This document shows positions 16,589-25,869 of a stretch of 64,000 nucleotides of DNA, piece by piece. The notes under the pieces are model-generated. The model saw only the letters and a list, made by a program, of their open reading frames with translations, did no database searches and was not told where the DNA came from. Location of the stretch: assembly GCA_934630515.1 (NCBI GenBank), contig CAKTVV010000016.1, positions 1 to 64,000 of the forward strand, in the 5' to 3' direction. The number at the start of each line of letters is the position of its first letter. Within the stretch, counting starts at the first letter, position 1. The DNA is from an uncultured Eubacteriales bacterium (GTDB taxonomy: Bacteria; Bacillota; Clostridia; Oscillospirales; Acutalibacteraceae). The translations under genes were made by a program, and so were the position numbers.

Positions 16589-17623
16589 ATGGCAGGAATG
16601 AAGGAGCAGCTGGAGGAAATGCGCCGACAGGCGCTGGAGGAGCTTTCCTCCACCCATAAGGTTAAGGAGCTGGAGGATTTCCGGGTGCGCTTTATGGGTA
16701 AAAAAGGCGCTGTCACCGGATTGCTGCGGGGGATGGGCGCTCTCCCCGCAGAGGATCGCCCCCGGATGGGGCAGCTGGTCAACCAGCTGCGGCAGGAGCT
16801 GGAGGAGGCTGTAGCGGATAAAATGCAGACGCTGCAGGAGGAGAAAAAGGCTGCCCGTCTGGCGGCGGAAACGCTGGATGTGACGATGCCCGGCGCCAAA
16901 GCGAAGATCGGCGGTCTGCACCCGCTCAACGTGGTGCTGGAGGACATTATCGGTATTTTCCAGTCCATGGGCTTTGATGTGGTCGATGGCCCGGAGGTAG
17001 AAACGGATTACTACAACTTCCAGGCGCTGAACGTTCCGGAGGATCACCCCGCCCGGGATATGCAGGATACCTTCTATTTGGCTGATAAGCTGCTGCTGCG
17101 CACCCAGACCTCGGCGGCGCAGGCACGCACTATGGAGGAGCGCAAGCCCCCCATCCGCATCATCTGTCCCGGCCGCGTATATCGGGCGGACGAGGTGGAC
17201 GCCACCCACTCCCCCGTGTTCCATCAGATCGAGGGCTTAGTCATCGACAAGGGCATCACTATGTGCGATTTGAAGGGCGTGCTGGAGCAGTTCGCTCATG
17301 AAATCTATGGACCGGAGACCAAGGTACGGTTCCGCCCCTCCTTCTTCCCCTTCACCGAGCCCAGCGTCGAGGTGGATGTGACCTGCTCCGAGTGCGGCGG
17401 CAAGGGCTGCCGGGTCTGCAAGGGCGCCGGCTGGATCGAGATCCTGGGCGCCGGCATGGTGCACCCCCGGGTGCTGAAGATGGGCGGCATTGATCCGGAG
17501 GAGTATACCGGCTTTGCATTCGGCATCGGGCTGGATCGCCTCACCACCACCCGGTATAAGATCAGCGACATCCGTCTGCTGTTTGAAAATGATCAGCGGT
17601 TTCTGGAACAATTCGACCGATAA
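16589..17623 (+). CDS. pheS: Phenylalanine--tRNA ligase alpha subunit
   Basis: A 344-residue class II aminoacyl-tRNA synthetase subunit that, with PheT, forms the alpha2-beta2 enzyme charging tRNA-Phe. An N-terminal coiled coil (about residues 1-85) precedes the catalytic domain. Motif 2 ([21 protein letters not shown]), the cysteine-rich [17 protein letters not shown] segment and motif 3 ([11 protein letters not shown]) are all visible. The start at 16589 has AAGGA about nine bases upstream; the longer open frame runs through the T-box and is rejected. pheT follows 14 bases later. Confidence 0.97.
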   Translation: MAGMKEQLEEMRRQALEELSSTHKVKELEDFRVRFMGKKGAVTGLLRGMGALPAEDRPRMGQLVNQLRQELEEAVADKMQTLQEEKKAARLAAETLDVTMPGAKAKIGGLHPLNVVLEDIIGIFQSMGFDVVDGPEVETDYYNFQALNVPEDHPARDMQDTFYLADKLLLRTQTSAAQARTMEERKPPIRIICPGRVYRADEVDATHSPVFHQIEGLVIDKGITMCDLKGVLEQFAHEIYGPETKVRFRPSFFPFTEPSVEVDVTCSECGGKGCRVCKGAGWIEILGAGMVHPRVLKMGGIDPEEYTGFAFGIGLDRLTTTRYKISDIRLLFENDQRFLEQFDR

Positions 17624-17637
17624 GGAGGGGTAATACC

Positions 17638-20028
17638 ATGAAGATCTCTTTAAGCTGGCTCAAGGAATATGTTGCCATAGATATGCCCGTGGAGGAGCTG
17701 TGCGACCGCATGGTGCAGGTGGGATTTGAAATCGAGGAGATGGAGGATCTGTCTCAGCGGATGCAAAATGTGGTGGTCGGGAAGATCCTGTCCATCGAAA
17801 AGCACCCCGACTCCGACCACCTGCTAATCTGTCAGGTGGACGTCGGCTCCGGCGAGCCGCAGCAGATCATCACCGGAGCGCAGAATGTGTTCGTCGGTGC
17901 CACAGTACCGGCAGCGTTGCCTAACTCCGTATTGCCGGATGGTACAAAGATCAAAGCAGGCAAGCTGCGGGGTCTCCCCTCTCTGGGGATGCTTTGCTCC
18001 GGTGAGGAGCTGGGACTGAAGGCCGGCGATTTCCCCGGCTGTGAGGTCTACGGCATCCTGATCATGGACGACCGGTATACGCCCGGCACGGATATGCGGG
18101 ATGTGCTGGGGCTGAACGACTATATCATCGATTTCAAGATCACGGCGAACCGTCCGGACTGCAACTGTGTTCTGGGCGTGGTGCGGGAGATCGCCGCCAC
18201 ACTGGGTGAGGGCTTTACCGAAGCAGCTTCCGTCTATACCACCGTTTCCGGCAATACGCAGGATCATGTAAGCATCACGGTCGAGGACACGGAGCTGTGC
18301 CCCCGGTATATGGGACATGTAGTGCGCAATTTGAAGATCGCCGAATCACCGGATTGGATGAAAAAGCGGCTGCGGGATTGCGGAATGCGCCCCATCAATA
18401 ACATTGTGGACATCACCAATTATGTGATGCTGGAGACCGGCCATCCGCTGCATGCCTTTGATCTGCGGGATATCCGGGGCGGACAGATCATTGTGCGCCG
18501 GGCAAAGTCCGGCGAAGAGATCACCACTCTGGATGGTAAGGAGCACACCTTGACAGAGGATATGCTGGTGATCGCCGATGCCGAAGGGCCGTCCTGTCTG
18601 GCGGGCATTATGGGCGGTCTGAACAGCGAGATCAAGGACGATACGACCGATCTGTTTCTGGAATCCGCCAAATTCCGCCGGGACAGCGTGCGCCGCACCG
18701 CCCGGTCTTTGGGTATGCGCACGGAGGCAAGCGCCCGTTATGAGCGAGGCGTGGATACCTACGGCGTGGAATATGCGATGGATCGGGCGCTCCAGCTGAT
18801 CGACCAGCTGCACGCCGGCGAGGTGCTGGAGGTCGGTATCGATCAATGTGCCGAACCGCCGCAGCCCACCGTGCTGCAGGTGCCGGTGGCCCGGATCAAC
18901 GGACTTCTGGGCATTGAGGTGCCGGAGGATACAGTGGTGGATATTCTGCGGCGTCTGAATTTTGATACACAGCTAAAAAAGGGCGTGCTGACCTGTCAGG
19001 TGCCGCTGTATCGGGATGACGTAGAGGGCGCCGCTGATTTGGCGGAAGAGGTCATGCGGCTTTACGGGTGCGATAAGATCGTAGCCACTCCTATGCAGGG
19101 CTCTATCGTGCGGGGCACGCAAAAGCCGGAGCGCATCAAGACCGACCGGCTCAAGCAGCATCTGATCGCACAGGGTATGCGGGAGATCGCCACCTACTCG
19201 TTTATCAGCAGCCGGGCGGTGGATACGCTGCGTCTCGCCGAGGACGATCCCCGGCGGCTGGCCATCAAGCTGCTCAACCCGTTGGGTGAGGAATATTCCA
19301 CCCTGCGGACCCAGCTTGTCACCAGTATGCTGACGGTGCTGGCGACCAATTATAGCCGGAAGATTCCCGCTGTGCGGTTCTTTGAAGCCAGCAAGCGGTT
19401 TATACCCCGCAGCTTACCCTTGACCGAGCAGCCGCAGGAACTGCCGACCCTGTGTCTGGGTCTGTACGGAAAAGACGAGGACTTCTTTACACTGAAGGGC
19501 ATCGTGGAAAGCGTTTTTGCCCAGTTTGCCGTATCGGTGGAGTATGTGCGCAGTCAGGCACCGTACCTGCATCCCGGTCGGCAGGCGTCGGCGCTGTGGG
19601 ACGGGAAAGCCGTCGCCGAATTTGGCGAGGTGCATCCGGATGTGGCGGCAAGCTACGGCATGGATGCACGCATTTATGTAGCGGAAATCGACTTGGCTGC
19701 ACTGCTCACAGCCGCAGAGCCCCGTGTGCTCTACCGGCCTCTGCCCCGCTTCCCGGCGGTTGAGCGGGATCTGGCGCTGACCTGCGACGAGAATGAGCCG
19801 GTGGCAGAGATCGAGGCACTGATCCGGCGGGCGGGCGGTAAGCTGCTGGAAAGCGTGGAGCTGTTCGATGTATATCAGGGAGCGCAGATCCTGACCGGCA
19901 AAAAGAGCGTTGCCTACGCACTTAAATTCCGCACAGCTGACCGCACCCTGTCCGATGCGGATATCGATCCGCTGATGAACAAGATCTATGCGCTCCTGCA
20001 GGAAAATGATTGTATTCTTCGCACTTAA
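17638..20028 (+). CDS. pheT: Phenylalanine--tRNA ligase beta subunit
   Basis: A 796-residue partner of PheS, within the usual length. Domains in order: N-terminal tRNA-binding (EMAP/Trbp111-like) domain about residues 40-150, B3/B4 editing domain about 210-390, B5 domain about 400-475, a catalytic-like domain, and the ferredoxin-fold anticodon-binding domain from about residue 703 (RPLPRFPAVERDLAL). GGAGGGG precedes the ATG. It is expressed with pheS under T-box control. No missing segment is apparent. Confidence 0.97.
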   Translation: MKISLSWLKEYVAIDMPVEELCDRMVQVGFEIEEMEDLSQRMQNVVVGKILSIEKHPDSDHLLICQVDVGSGEPQQIITGAQNVFVGATVPAALPNSVLPDGTKIKAGKLRGLPSLGMLCSGEELGLKAGDFPGCEVYGILIMDDRYTPGTDMRDVLGLNDYIIDFKITANRPDCNCVLGVVREIAATLGEGFTEAASVYTTVSGNTQDHVSITVEDTELCPRYMGHVVRNLKIAESPDWMKKRLRDCGMRPINNIVDITNYVMLETGHPLHAFDLRDIRGGQIIVRRAKSGEEITTLDGKEHTLTEDMLVIADAEGPSCLAGIMGGLNSEIKDDTTDLFLESAKFRRDSVRRTARSLGMRTEASARYERGVDTYGVEYAMDRALQLIDQLHAGEVLEVGIDQCAEPPQPTVLQVPVARINGLLGIEVPEDTVVDILRRLNFDTQLKKGVLTCQVPLYRDDVEGAADLAEEVMRLYGCDKIVATPMQGSIVRGTQKPERIKTDRLKQHLIAQGMREIATYSFISSRAVDTLRLAEDDPRRLAIKLLNPLGEEYSTLRTQLVTSMLTVLATNYSRKIPAVRFFEASKRFIPRSLPLTEQPQELPTLCLGLYGKDEDFFTLKGIVESVFAQFAVSVEYVRSQAPYLHPGRQASALWDGKAVAEFGEVHPDVAASYGMDARIYVAEIDLAALLTAAEPRVLYRPLPRFPAVERDLALTCDENEPVAEIEALIRRAGGKLLESVELFDVYQGAQILTGKKSVAYALKFRTADRTLSDADIDPLMNKIYALLQENDCILRT

Positions 20029-20031
20029 GGC

Positions 20032-20060
20032 TTGTAAAATGCGTTCTCCTGTGGTATACT
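20032..20060 (+). promoter_or_regulatory. Sigma-A-type promoter for ireB
   Basis: TTGTAA (20032-20037) and TATACT (20055-20060) are 17 bases apart, beginning four bases after the pheT stop. Confidence 0.7.
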
Positions 20061-20103
20061 ATGCTGTAATCAATGGAAATGACTGGATTGGAGGGATTCC
20101 ACA

Positions 20104-20349
20104 ATGAAGGACAGAACGATGACGTTTTCTCTCGGAGAGGATAAGGAACAGGCGATGAAGGTGATCCTAACCACCGTCTATGATGCTCTCAAGGAAAAGG
20201 GCTATAACCCCATCAATCAGCTGGTCGGGTATCTGTTGTCAGAGGATCCCACCTATATCACCACCCACAACAACGCCCGTACACTGATCCGCAAGGTGGA
20301 TCGGGACGAGCTGATGCGGGCGCTGGTCAGTTCTTATTTGAACAACTGA
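20104..20349 (+). CDS. IreB family regulatory phosphoprotein (UPF0297)
   Basis: An 81-residue cytoplasmic protein of the IreB/YrzL family. In Enterococcus, IreB is phosphorylated on N-terminal threonines by the PASTA kinase IreK and restrains cell-wall stress responses. Here T5 and T7 in [10 protein letters not shown] are the matching candidates. The body ([26 protein letters not shown]) is highly typical. GGAGGG precedes the ATG. In many Firmicutes ruvX follows this gene; here a small unknown gene does instead. Kinase partner is outside the window. Confidence 0.93.
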   Translation: MKDRTMTFSLGEDKEQAMKVILTTVYDALKEKGYNPINQLVGYLLSEDPTYITTHNNARTLIRKVDRDELMRALVSSYLNN

Positions 20350-20364
20350 GTAGGAGGTTTTACG

Positions 20365-20670
20365 ATGGCAGAGAAAGCCGAAAAGACGGAGTCCCCCTTT
20401 CTGCTGTATAAGGGGCGTCCGCTGGTGCGCTCCGGCAATACGCTGTATTACGGCAGCATGGCGGAAAAATACGTAATCGTGATGCAGATCTTATCCACCA
20501 AGGACGAGAACGATATCACGATGGCGGATAAGATCCAGATTCAGCTGATGCTGACCGATCCGGATGTACGCATGAAAGATCGTATCGCCAAAAAGAGCGA
20601 GAAATCCGGTCTGTACAACGCTATGGATCTGGGCAGCATCTGGCTGGAACGGGCACTCAACGAGAAATAA
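20365..20670 (+). CDS. Conserved small protein of unknown function
   Basis: A 101-residue, charged, soluble protein, which I do not assign to a family. No signal peptide or membrane segment is visible. The N-terminus is lysine/glutamate-rich, then FLLYKGRPLVRSGNTLYYG, followed by a helix-rich segment ending in LGSIWLERALNEK. AGGAGG precedes the ATG, 15 bases after ireB, and a strong terminator follows, so it is cotranscribed with ireB. Its position suggests a link with IreB signalling or translation, which is inference only. Confidence 0.75.
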   Translation: MAEKAEKTESPFLLYKGRPLVRSGNTLYYGSMAEKYVIVMQILSTKDENDITMADKIQIQLMLTDPDVRMKDRIAKKSEKSGLYNAMDLGSIWLERALNEK

Positions 20671-20678
20671 CCGATACA

Positions 20679-20718
20679 AAATGCCGGCTGCGGAATTTGT
20701 CCACAGCCGGCATTTTTT
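20679..20718 (+). terminator. Rho-independent terminator after ireB unit
   Basis: AAATGCCGGCTG (20679-20690) pairs with CAGCCGGCATTT (20704-20715), followed by a T-run to 20718. Confidence 0.85.
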
Positions 20719-20739
20719 GTCGCTTTGTTCACAGATGTG

Positions 20740-20769
20740 TTACATCTTCCGAAAAAATTGCGGTATACT
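20740..20769 (+). promoter_or_regulatory. Possible promoter for TVP38-family gene
   Basis: TTACAT (20740-20745) and TATACT (20764-20769) are 18 bases apart. The -10 is good and the -35 weak. Confidence 0.4.
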
Positions 20770-20804
20770 GATATAGACTTAAAACGCTGCGGAGGTGAAA
20801 CCGC

Positions 20805-21530
20805 ATGGAGCAGAAATCGACGGATCCGGAAACCTATAAAAAGCGGCGAAAGTGGCTGAGCATCGTCTCCTTGGTGCTGTTCGCCGTTGTGATCGCTCTG
20901 CTGACGATCCTGTTTACCCGTGTGCTGGCACCGTATCTCGGATCGGCGAAGGAGCTGCATACCTTTCTGGAGGAATTCGGCTGGAAAGGGTATTTCATTT
21001 TATTTGGCTTGCAATGCCTGCAGATCATTGTAGCCTTCATCCCCGGCGAGATCATTGAGCTGGGCGCAGGCTACGCCTACGGAGCGATCCAAGGGGCGCT
21101 CATCTGCATGGCGGGCGTGACCGTTTCCTCCTCGATCATCTTCCTGCTGACAAAGAAGATCGGTACCCCCATGGTAGAAACTTTTATTTCCCGGGAAAAG
21201 ATCGATCAGCTGAAGTTCATCAACAGCGAGACTAAGCTGAAGCGCACGATCTTCCTCTTGTTCTTTATTCCCGGCACTCCCAAGGATGTGCTGACCTATT
21301 TTGTGGGATTGACCAAGATCCGTCTGTCGGAGTTTTTGGGGATTTCTCTGATTGCCCGTATTCCGTCGGTTATCTCCTCGACGATCTGCGGTCAGTATCT
21401 GGGTAAGGAGGATTATCGCATGGCGATTATTGTGTATGCTATCACCGGTGCCGTCAGTATCGCCGGATATTTCCTATACAACAAGCTGCTCAAACGCCAC
21501 GAAAAGAAAAAGGAACAAACCCGGCCGTAA
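20805..21530 (+). CDS. TVP38/TMEM64 (VTT domain) membrane protein
   Basis: A 241-residue polytopic membrane protein of the VTT/DedA-related superfamily. Hydrophobic segments begin at about residues 17, 54, 88 and 195. The family motif region GAGYAYGAIQGALICMAG and the re-entrant FFIPGTPKDVLTYFVGLT are clear. Related proteins act as lipid scramblases or flippases, but the bacterial role is unsettled. It is a single-gene unit between the ireB terminator and the shared hairpin at 21559-21605. Confidence 0.85.
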   Translation: MEQKSTDPETYKKRRKWLSIVSLVLFAVVIALLTILFTRVLAPYLGSAKELHTFLEEFGWKGYFILFGLQCLQIIVAFIPGEIIELGAGYAYGAIQGALICMAGVTVSSSIIFLLTKKIGTPMVETFISREKIDQLKFINSETKLKRTIFLLFFIPGTPKDVLTYFVGLTKIRLSEFLGISLIARIPSVISSTICGQYLGKEDYRMAIIVYAITGAVSIAGYFLYNKLLKRHEKKKEQTRP

Positions 21531-21558
21531 AACGGATCCCGCAGCATTATATACAACG

Positions 21559-21605
21559 AAAAGCACTCCACCACTGTGCCAATGCAGCAGCGGCGGAGTG
21601 CTTTT
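21559..21605. terminator. Bidirectional terminator between TVP38 gene and potD
   Basis: AAAAGCACTCC (21559-21569) pairs with GGAGTGCTTTT (21595-21605), with additional pairing inside. T-rich ends occur in both directions, and the two flanking genes converge on it. Confidence 0.7.
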
Positions 21606-21615
21606 TTCGCTGTGT

Positions 21616-22722
21616 CTAATACAGCCACCAGGAGAATGGCCACCAAGAGGGCGGATCCCGCCAACATTTCAGCTTGATCCACAGCTCCTTTTCCAGCTTC
21701 TGGGTCTCCTCCCCCAGCGTAATAAATACCTCGGTATTTTCCAACACATCCTCAGAGGGATAGAACATGGGGTCACCGGAGACCTCCGGGTCCAGCTCCT
21801 TCAAAGCCTCTGTATGCGGCGTGGAGTAGCAGATGTATTCAGCATTTGCCACCGCCACATCGGTACGGCACATAAAGTTGATGTACTGCTCCGCTGCCTC
21901 CTTATTCTTGGAAGTGGACAGCACACACATGGCATCCACAAACAGGTTGGTTCCCTGATGGGGCACGAAATAGCCGATGTCCTCATTTCCGTCGTCACCG
22001 GTGATCATATTGGCGCCGTCGCCGGAATAATAGGGTGCCAGCCACCCCTCCTCATTGGTCATTTTCTGGAATACCTGATCCATAAAGTAGCCCTGCACCA
22101 GCGGTTTTTGCTCCGCCAATGCATCATACGCCGCCTGCCACTCTGCCGGATCCTCGCTGTTCATGGAATATCCCAACTTCTTCATGGCAATGGCAAAGCT
22201 ATCCCGGGCATTATCGAACATGTAGATCTTGCCCTTGTATTTTTCGTTCCAGAGAATATCCCAGCCCTGCTCCAGATCCGCCTCATCCACATAATTCTTG
22301 TTGTAGAAGATGCCGACGGTACCCCAAGTATAGGGCACAGAATACTCATTGGTGGGATCATAGGCGAGATTGCGATACGCCTCGTCGATATACTGAAAAT
22401 TCGGGATGTTATCGAAATTCAGCTTAGCGAGCATCCCCTCTTTGATCATTTTCCCAATCATATAATCGGAAGGGATCACCACATCGTATTCCGCCGCTCC
22501 GCTCTCCAAGAGCGTATACATGGACTCATTGCTCTCATAGGTCTTATAGTTGATCTTAATACCGGTTTCCTCGGTAAACAGGGCATTGACGTCCAACACT
22601 TCGTCGTCGATGTACTCGCCCCAGTTAAACACATTCAGCGTAATCGTGTCGCTGGTGTATTGGCAGCCGCCGAACAGACAGCACAGCAAACATGCGACCA
22701 GCAAGCCGACCAGTTTTTTCAA
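21616..22722 (-). CDS. potD: Spermidine/putrescine ABC transporter substrate-binding lipoprotein
   Basis: A 368-residue extracytoplasmic binding protein. A lysine-led signal peptide ends in a lipobox with cysteine at residue 20 (LFGGC), so it should be a lipoprotein. NVFNWGEYIDDEVL, DVVIPSDYMIGKMI and VPYTWGTVGIFYN are typical of PotD. It starts with TTG at 22722, eight bases after AAGGAG, just after the potC stop. The last 15 residues (from CWRDPPSWWPFSWWLY) are unusually tryptophan-rich and may be an added tail. It is the last gene of potABCD. Confidence 0.92.
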   Translation of the reverse strand: MKKLVGLLVACLLCCLFGGCQYTSDTITLNVFNWGEYIDDEVLDVNALFTEETGIKINYKTYESNESMYTLLESGAAEYDVVIPSDYMIGKMIKEGMLAKLNFDNIPNFQYIDEAYRNLAYDPTNEYSVPYTWGTVGIFYNKNYVDEADLEQGWDILWNEKYKGKIYMFDNARDSFAIAMKKLGYSMNSEDPAEWQAAYDALAEQKPLVQGYFMDQVFQKMTNEEGWLAPYYSGDGANMITGDDGNEDIGYFVPHQGTNLFVDAMCVLSTSKNKEAAEQYINFMCRTDVAVANAEYICYSTPHTEALKELDPEVSGDPMFYPSEDVLENTEVFITLGEETQKLEKELWIKLKCWRDPPSWWPFSWWLY

Positions 22723-22726
22723 TGCC

Positions 22727-23527
22727 CTATCTCCTTTCTGCCGTCTTTTTGGCGTCCCGAATCTGCCGGAGATTGACGATCACCAGCAGCACCAGCACCG
22801 ATCCGAACATCAGCGTCGATAAGGCATTGATCTCCGGGGTGATGGGTTTTTTCGTCATAGAATAGATGGTCACGGACAGATTCTGCGCCGTGGAACCGGA
22901 GTTAAAATAGCTGATCACGAAATCATCCAGCGACATAGTGAACGCCATCAGCGCACCGGTAATCACACCGGGCATGATCTCCGGCAGAACGACCTTGAAA
23001 AAGGCCGGCAGCGGATGACACCCCAGATCCAGCGCTGCCTCATACATATGCTTGTTCATCTGCCGCAGCTTCGGCATCACCTGCAGCACCACATACGGGA
23101 TACAGAAAGTGATATGCGCCAGCAGCAGAGTCAGAAAGCCCGGCTGCAGCAGACCGGTCGCCCGATAGATCGCTACAAACATCAGCATCATGGAGATACC
23201 GGTGACAATCTCCGGATTGATCATAGGGATATTGTTCAGCGCCAGCAGCCAGCGGCGCAGCCGCCCATTCATGCTGTAGATACCCACCGCCGCCATAGTG
23301 CCGATCACCGTGGCGGCCAGAGCCGCCAGTACGGCAACCTCCAGCGTGATCCGCAGCGAGTCCAGAATCAGTTCATTGCTGAACAGATCCCGGTACCAAT
23401 CTAATGTAAATCCGCCCCAGCGTACACGGCTGCGGGAATCGTTGAAGGAATACACGATCAGTACCACGATGGGGCTGTACAGAAACAGGAAGATCAGCGT
23501 GTTATAAATACGGGACAGAGTTTTCAC
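22727..23527 (-). CDS. potC: Spermidine/putrescine ABC transporter permease
   Basis: A 266-residue inner permease with about six membrane spans. The ABC-permease EAA loop appears as EAALDLGCHPLPAFFKVVLPEIMPG, which docks to PotA. The C-terminal MSLDDFVISYFNSG is typical of PotC. It starts with GTG overlapping the potB stop (GTGA), so it is translationally coupled. With PotB it forms the channel for polyamine uptake driven by PotA. Confidence 0.93.
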   Translation of the reverse strand: MKTLSRIYNTLIFLFLYSPIVVLIVYSFNDSRSRVRWGGFTLDWYRDLFSNELILDSLRITLEVAVLAALAATVIGTMAAVGIYSMNGRLRRWLLALNNIPMINPEIVTGISMMLMFVAIYRATGLLQPGFLTLLLAHITFCIPYVVLQVMPKLRQMNKHMYEAALDLGCHPLPAFFKVVLPEIMPGVITGALMAFTMSLDDFVISYFNSGSTAQNLSVTIYSMTKKPITPEINALSTLMFGSVLVLLVIVNLRQIRDAKKTAERR

Positions 23528-24339
23528 GCCATCATCCCTCCCATCTCGTCGTCATCCCGGTCAACCCGGCGCATGACCGACATACACAGCAGCATCAGAA
23601 CCATCAGCACCAGAGACAGAGCCGCACCCACATTATAGTTGCAGCCGTCCCCCATGAACATGGACTCGATGACATCGCCGATCATCATATACTTACTGCC
23701 GCCCAGCAGCTTGGAAATAACGAATGTGCTGACCGCCGGAACAAACACCATCGTCACTCCGGATACGATACCCGGAGCACTCAGCGGCAGCACCACCCGC
23801 TTGAAGATCTGGTAGTTGTTGGAGCCCAGATCCTGCGCCGCCTCGATGATCTTCGAATCCAGCTTAGCCATTACCGAATAGAGCGGCAGGATCATAAAGG
23901 GCAGGAAGTTATATACCATACCCAGCACAATGGCGGTGTTGGTATTGATCACATGCCAGTGCAGCCCGAACAATCCTAAAAACTGGTTGATCAGCCCCTG
24001 ATCCTCCAGCAGGGTCATCCAAGCATAGGTGCGCAGCAAAAAGTTCATCCACATGGGCAGCATGACGATCATCACCATGGTGCGCTGCACATGCTCACTG
24101 CGGCGGGAAATGCTGAAAGCGATGGGATACGCCAGCACCAGACAGATAAACGTCGCCAGCGCTCCCAGCCAAATAGAATCCAGATAGGTGCCGATATAAT
24201 TGCCGATGGCACGGATATTGGCAAAGGTGAATGCCCCGGTTTCGTCCGTAAAGGCGAACCACAGCACGATCGCCATGGGCACCACCGTAAAAATGCCCAT
24301 CCAAATACCAAAAGGGGCAGCGGTCGAGCGATTTTTCAT
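23524..24339 (-). CDS. potB: Spermidine/putrescine ABC transporter permease
   Basis: A 271-residue permease with about six membrane spans and the EAA loop [39 protein letters not shown] is a common PotB feature. It overlaps the potA stop by four bases (ATGA) and the potC start likewise. It pairs with PotC in the membrane. Confidence 0.93.
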   Translation of the reverse strand: MKNRSTAAPFGIWMGIFTVVPMAIVLWFAFTDETGAFTFANIRAIGNYIGTYLDSIWLGALATFICLVLAYPIAFSISRRSEHVQRTMVMIVMLPMWMNFLLRTYAWMTLLEDQGLINQFLGLFGLHWHVINTNTAIVLGMVYNFLPFMILPLYSVMAKLDSKIIEAAQDLGSNNYQIFKRVVLPLSAPGIVSGVTMVFVPAVSTFVISKLLGGSKYMMIGDVIESMFMGDGCNYNVGAALSLVLMVLMLLCMSVMRRVDRDDDEMGGMMA

Positions 24340-25484
24340 GCCTCGCCCTCCCCGGCGTCCTCCGCCGCCATATCCGCCTCCGGATCCGCCAACTCATCAA
24401 ATTCCTCGGAGTAGGAGCTGTAGTCGCCAAACATACCGGAATAGGCGGACTTTTTCATGATATGGATATCCTCGGGGTTCAGCACGATGCCGATGGTGGT
24501 ATCCACCGGATAATAGTCGGTCGTCTGGATCAGCCACTTAAAGCCCTTAAAATCCACGATGGTCTCATAATGGACCCCCTTAAAGGTGACCGCTGTCACC
24601 GTGCCGGTCAGGTCGCCCTTGACCGGTTCCACAATATCGATATCCTCCGGACGGATCACCACGTCCACCGGCTCGTTCGGCTCAAATCCGGCGTCCAGAC
24701 AGCTGAACTGCCGTCCGAAAAACTCCACCAGATAGTCCTGCAGCATGACGCCGTCCAGAATATTACTTTCGCCGATGAAATCTGCCACGAAAGCATTCTG
24801 CGGCTCGTTATAAATATCTTGAGGCGTGCCGATCTGCTGGATCTCTCCGTTGTCCATCACCACCACGGTGTCGGACATGGACAGTGCCTCCTCCTGATCG
24901 TGGGTAACATATATAAAGCTGATCCCCAGACTCTTCTGGATATTCTTCAGCTCGTTCTGCATATCCTTGCGCAGCTTTAAGTCCAGCGCCGCCAGAGGCT
25001 CATCCAGCAGCAGCACCCGGGGATTATTCGCCAGTGCCCGGGCGATCGCCACCCGCTGCTGCTGACCGCCGGACAGCGTAGACACCGCCCGCTTATCAAA
25101 CCCCACCAAATTCACCAGCTTCAGCATCCGAGCGACCGTCTCCTCGATCTCCCGGTTGCTTTTTTTCTGCACACGCATACCAAACGCCACATTCTCATAT
25201 ACATTCAGATGTGGAAACAGTGCATACCGTTGGAAAATGGTATTGACACTGCGTTTGTACGCCGGCATGCCGTTGATGCGTTTTCCATCGAAAAAGACAT
25301 CCCCGCTGTCCGGCTCGATGAAACCGCCGATAATGCGAAGAGTGGTCGTTTTGCCGCAGCCGGACGGCCCCAGCAGGGTGACAAACTCTCCGTCGGATAT
25401 GCTCAGGTTCAGATCCTTGAGCACCGGTTCTCCATCAAAGGATACGGAAATGTTTTTCAGTTCGATGATCTTCTTGTTTTCCAT
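24336..25484 (-). CDS. potA: Spermidine/putrescine ABC transporter ATP-binding protein
   Basis: A 382-residue ATPase. Walker A is [10 protein letters not shown], the signature [15 protein letters not shown], Walker [14 protein letters not shown] and the H-loop YVTHDQEEA. The Q-loop reads [11 protein letters not shown], where most relatives have FQSYALFPH. A C-terminal TOBE-like regulatory domain spans about residues 270-350, ending in an acidic tail. It is first in potABCD, with promoter at 25666-25694. Its Shine-Dalgarno lies inside a stem of the leader (25485-25659), which suggests regulated translation. Confidence 0.94.
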   Translation of the reverse strand: MENKKIIELKNISVSFDGEPVLKDLNLSISDGEFVTLLGPSGCGKTTTLRIIGGFIEPDSGDVFFDGKRINGMPAYKRSVNTIFQRYALFPHLNVYENVAFGMRVQKKSNREIEETVARMLKLVNLVGFDKRAVSTLSGGQQQRVAIARALANNPRVLLLDEPLAALDLKLRKDMQNELKNIQKSLGISFIYVTHDQEEALSMSDTVVVMDNGEIQQIGTPQDIYNEPQNAFVADFIGESNILDGVMLQDYLVEFFGRQFSCLDAGFEPNEPVDVVIRPEDIDIVEPVKGDLTGTVTAVTFKGVHYETIVDFKGFKWLIQTTDYYPVDTTIGIVLNPEDIHIMKKSAYSGMFGDYSSYSEEFDELADPEADMAAEDAGEGEA

Positions 25485-25659
25485 TGACTTGCATCCCCCT
25501 TTGCGGTAATGAGTTTCCGCCGACAGAGCGGCGGCGCACCGGCTTCGGCAACGCCCTCCGCAAAGGGTTTTTCACAGTCGGACAAAAAGTCGGCTGCGGC
25601 GCTGTTTGGTCGGTACAGGACAATAAAAAATAGATGCAATTCGGGTTCTCCGAATAACA
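25485..25659 (-). promoter_or_regulatory. Structured 5' leader of potABCD, candidate cis-regulatory RNA
   Basis: The predicted transcript carries about 175 untranslated bases. A perfect 10-bp stem (25558-25567 with 25497-25506) closes a loop holding two further hairpins (25517-25534 and roughly 25536-25554). The 3' strand of this closing stem contains AAAGGGG of the potA Shine-Dalgarno. Two more hairpins lie upstream (25639-25655 and 25575-25596). Folding should hide the ribosome site; no T-run follows, so translational rather than transcriptional control is expected. I do not recognise it as a known riboswitch class. The ligand, if any, is unknown. Confidence 0.5.
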
Positions 25660-25665
25660 GGATAC

Positions 25666-25694
25666 AATATAGAATGGTTTTCCTCAAATGTCAA
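25666..25694 (-). promoter_or_regulatory. Sigma-A-type promoter for potABCD
   Basis: Read leftward, consensus TTGACA (25689-25694) and TATATT (25666-25671) are 17 bases apart. Confidence 0.8.
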
Positions 25695-25869
25695 TAGAAA
25701 ATCCGAAAAATCCCGAAAAAAAAACGAAATTTTCCGGAAAAAACCTGTATTTTTTGCAAATTAGCGGGGATTTGTGTCATTTTCCCCCGGTTTGGCTCTG
25801 GATAATTCCCGTATTCTCTGTAATCCTATGGTATCTGCCGAAATTTTTACAATTAGGAGGAATGTACAT
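25695..25869. other. Intergenic stretch before the PG-binding gene cluster
   Basis: About 175 bases of AT-rich sequence between the divergent potA promoter and the ATG at 25870. A good AGGAGG lies eight bases before that ATG. I could not find a convincing sigma-A, SigE or SigG promoter, so the promoter of the downstream cluster is unassigned. Confidence 0.5.

Noticed and set aside
21413..21682. Small - strand frame with a hydrophobic segment overlapping potD
   Set aside because: Its latter half is antisense to the TVP38-family gene, and no ribosome site precedes it; the hydrophobic run is a frame artefact of potD's 3' end.
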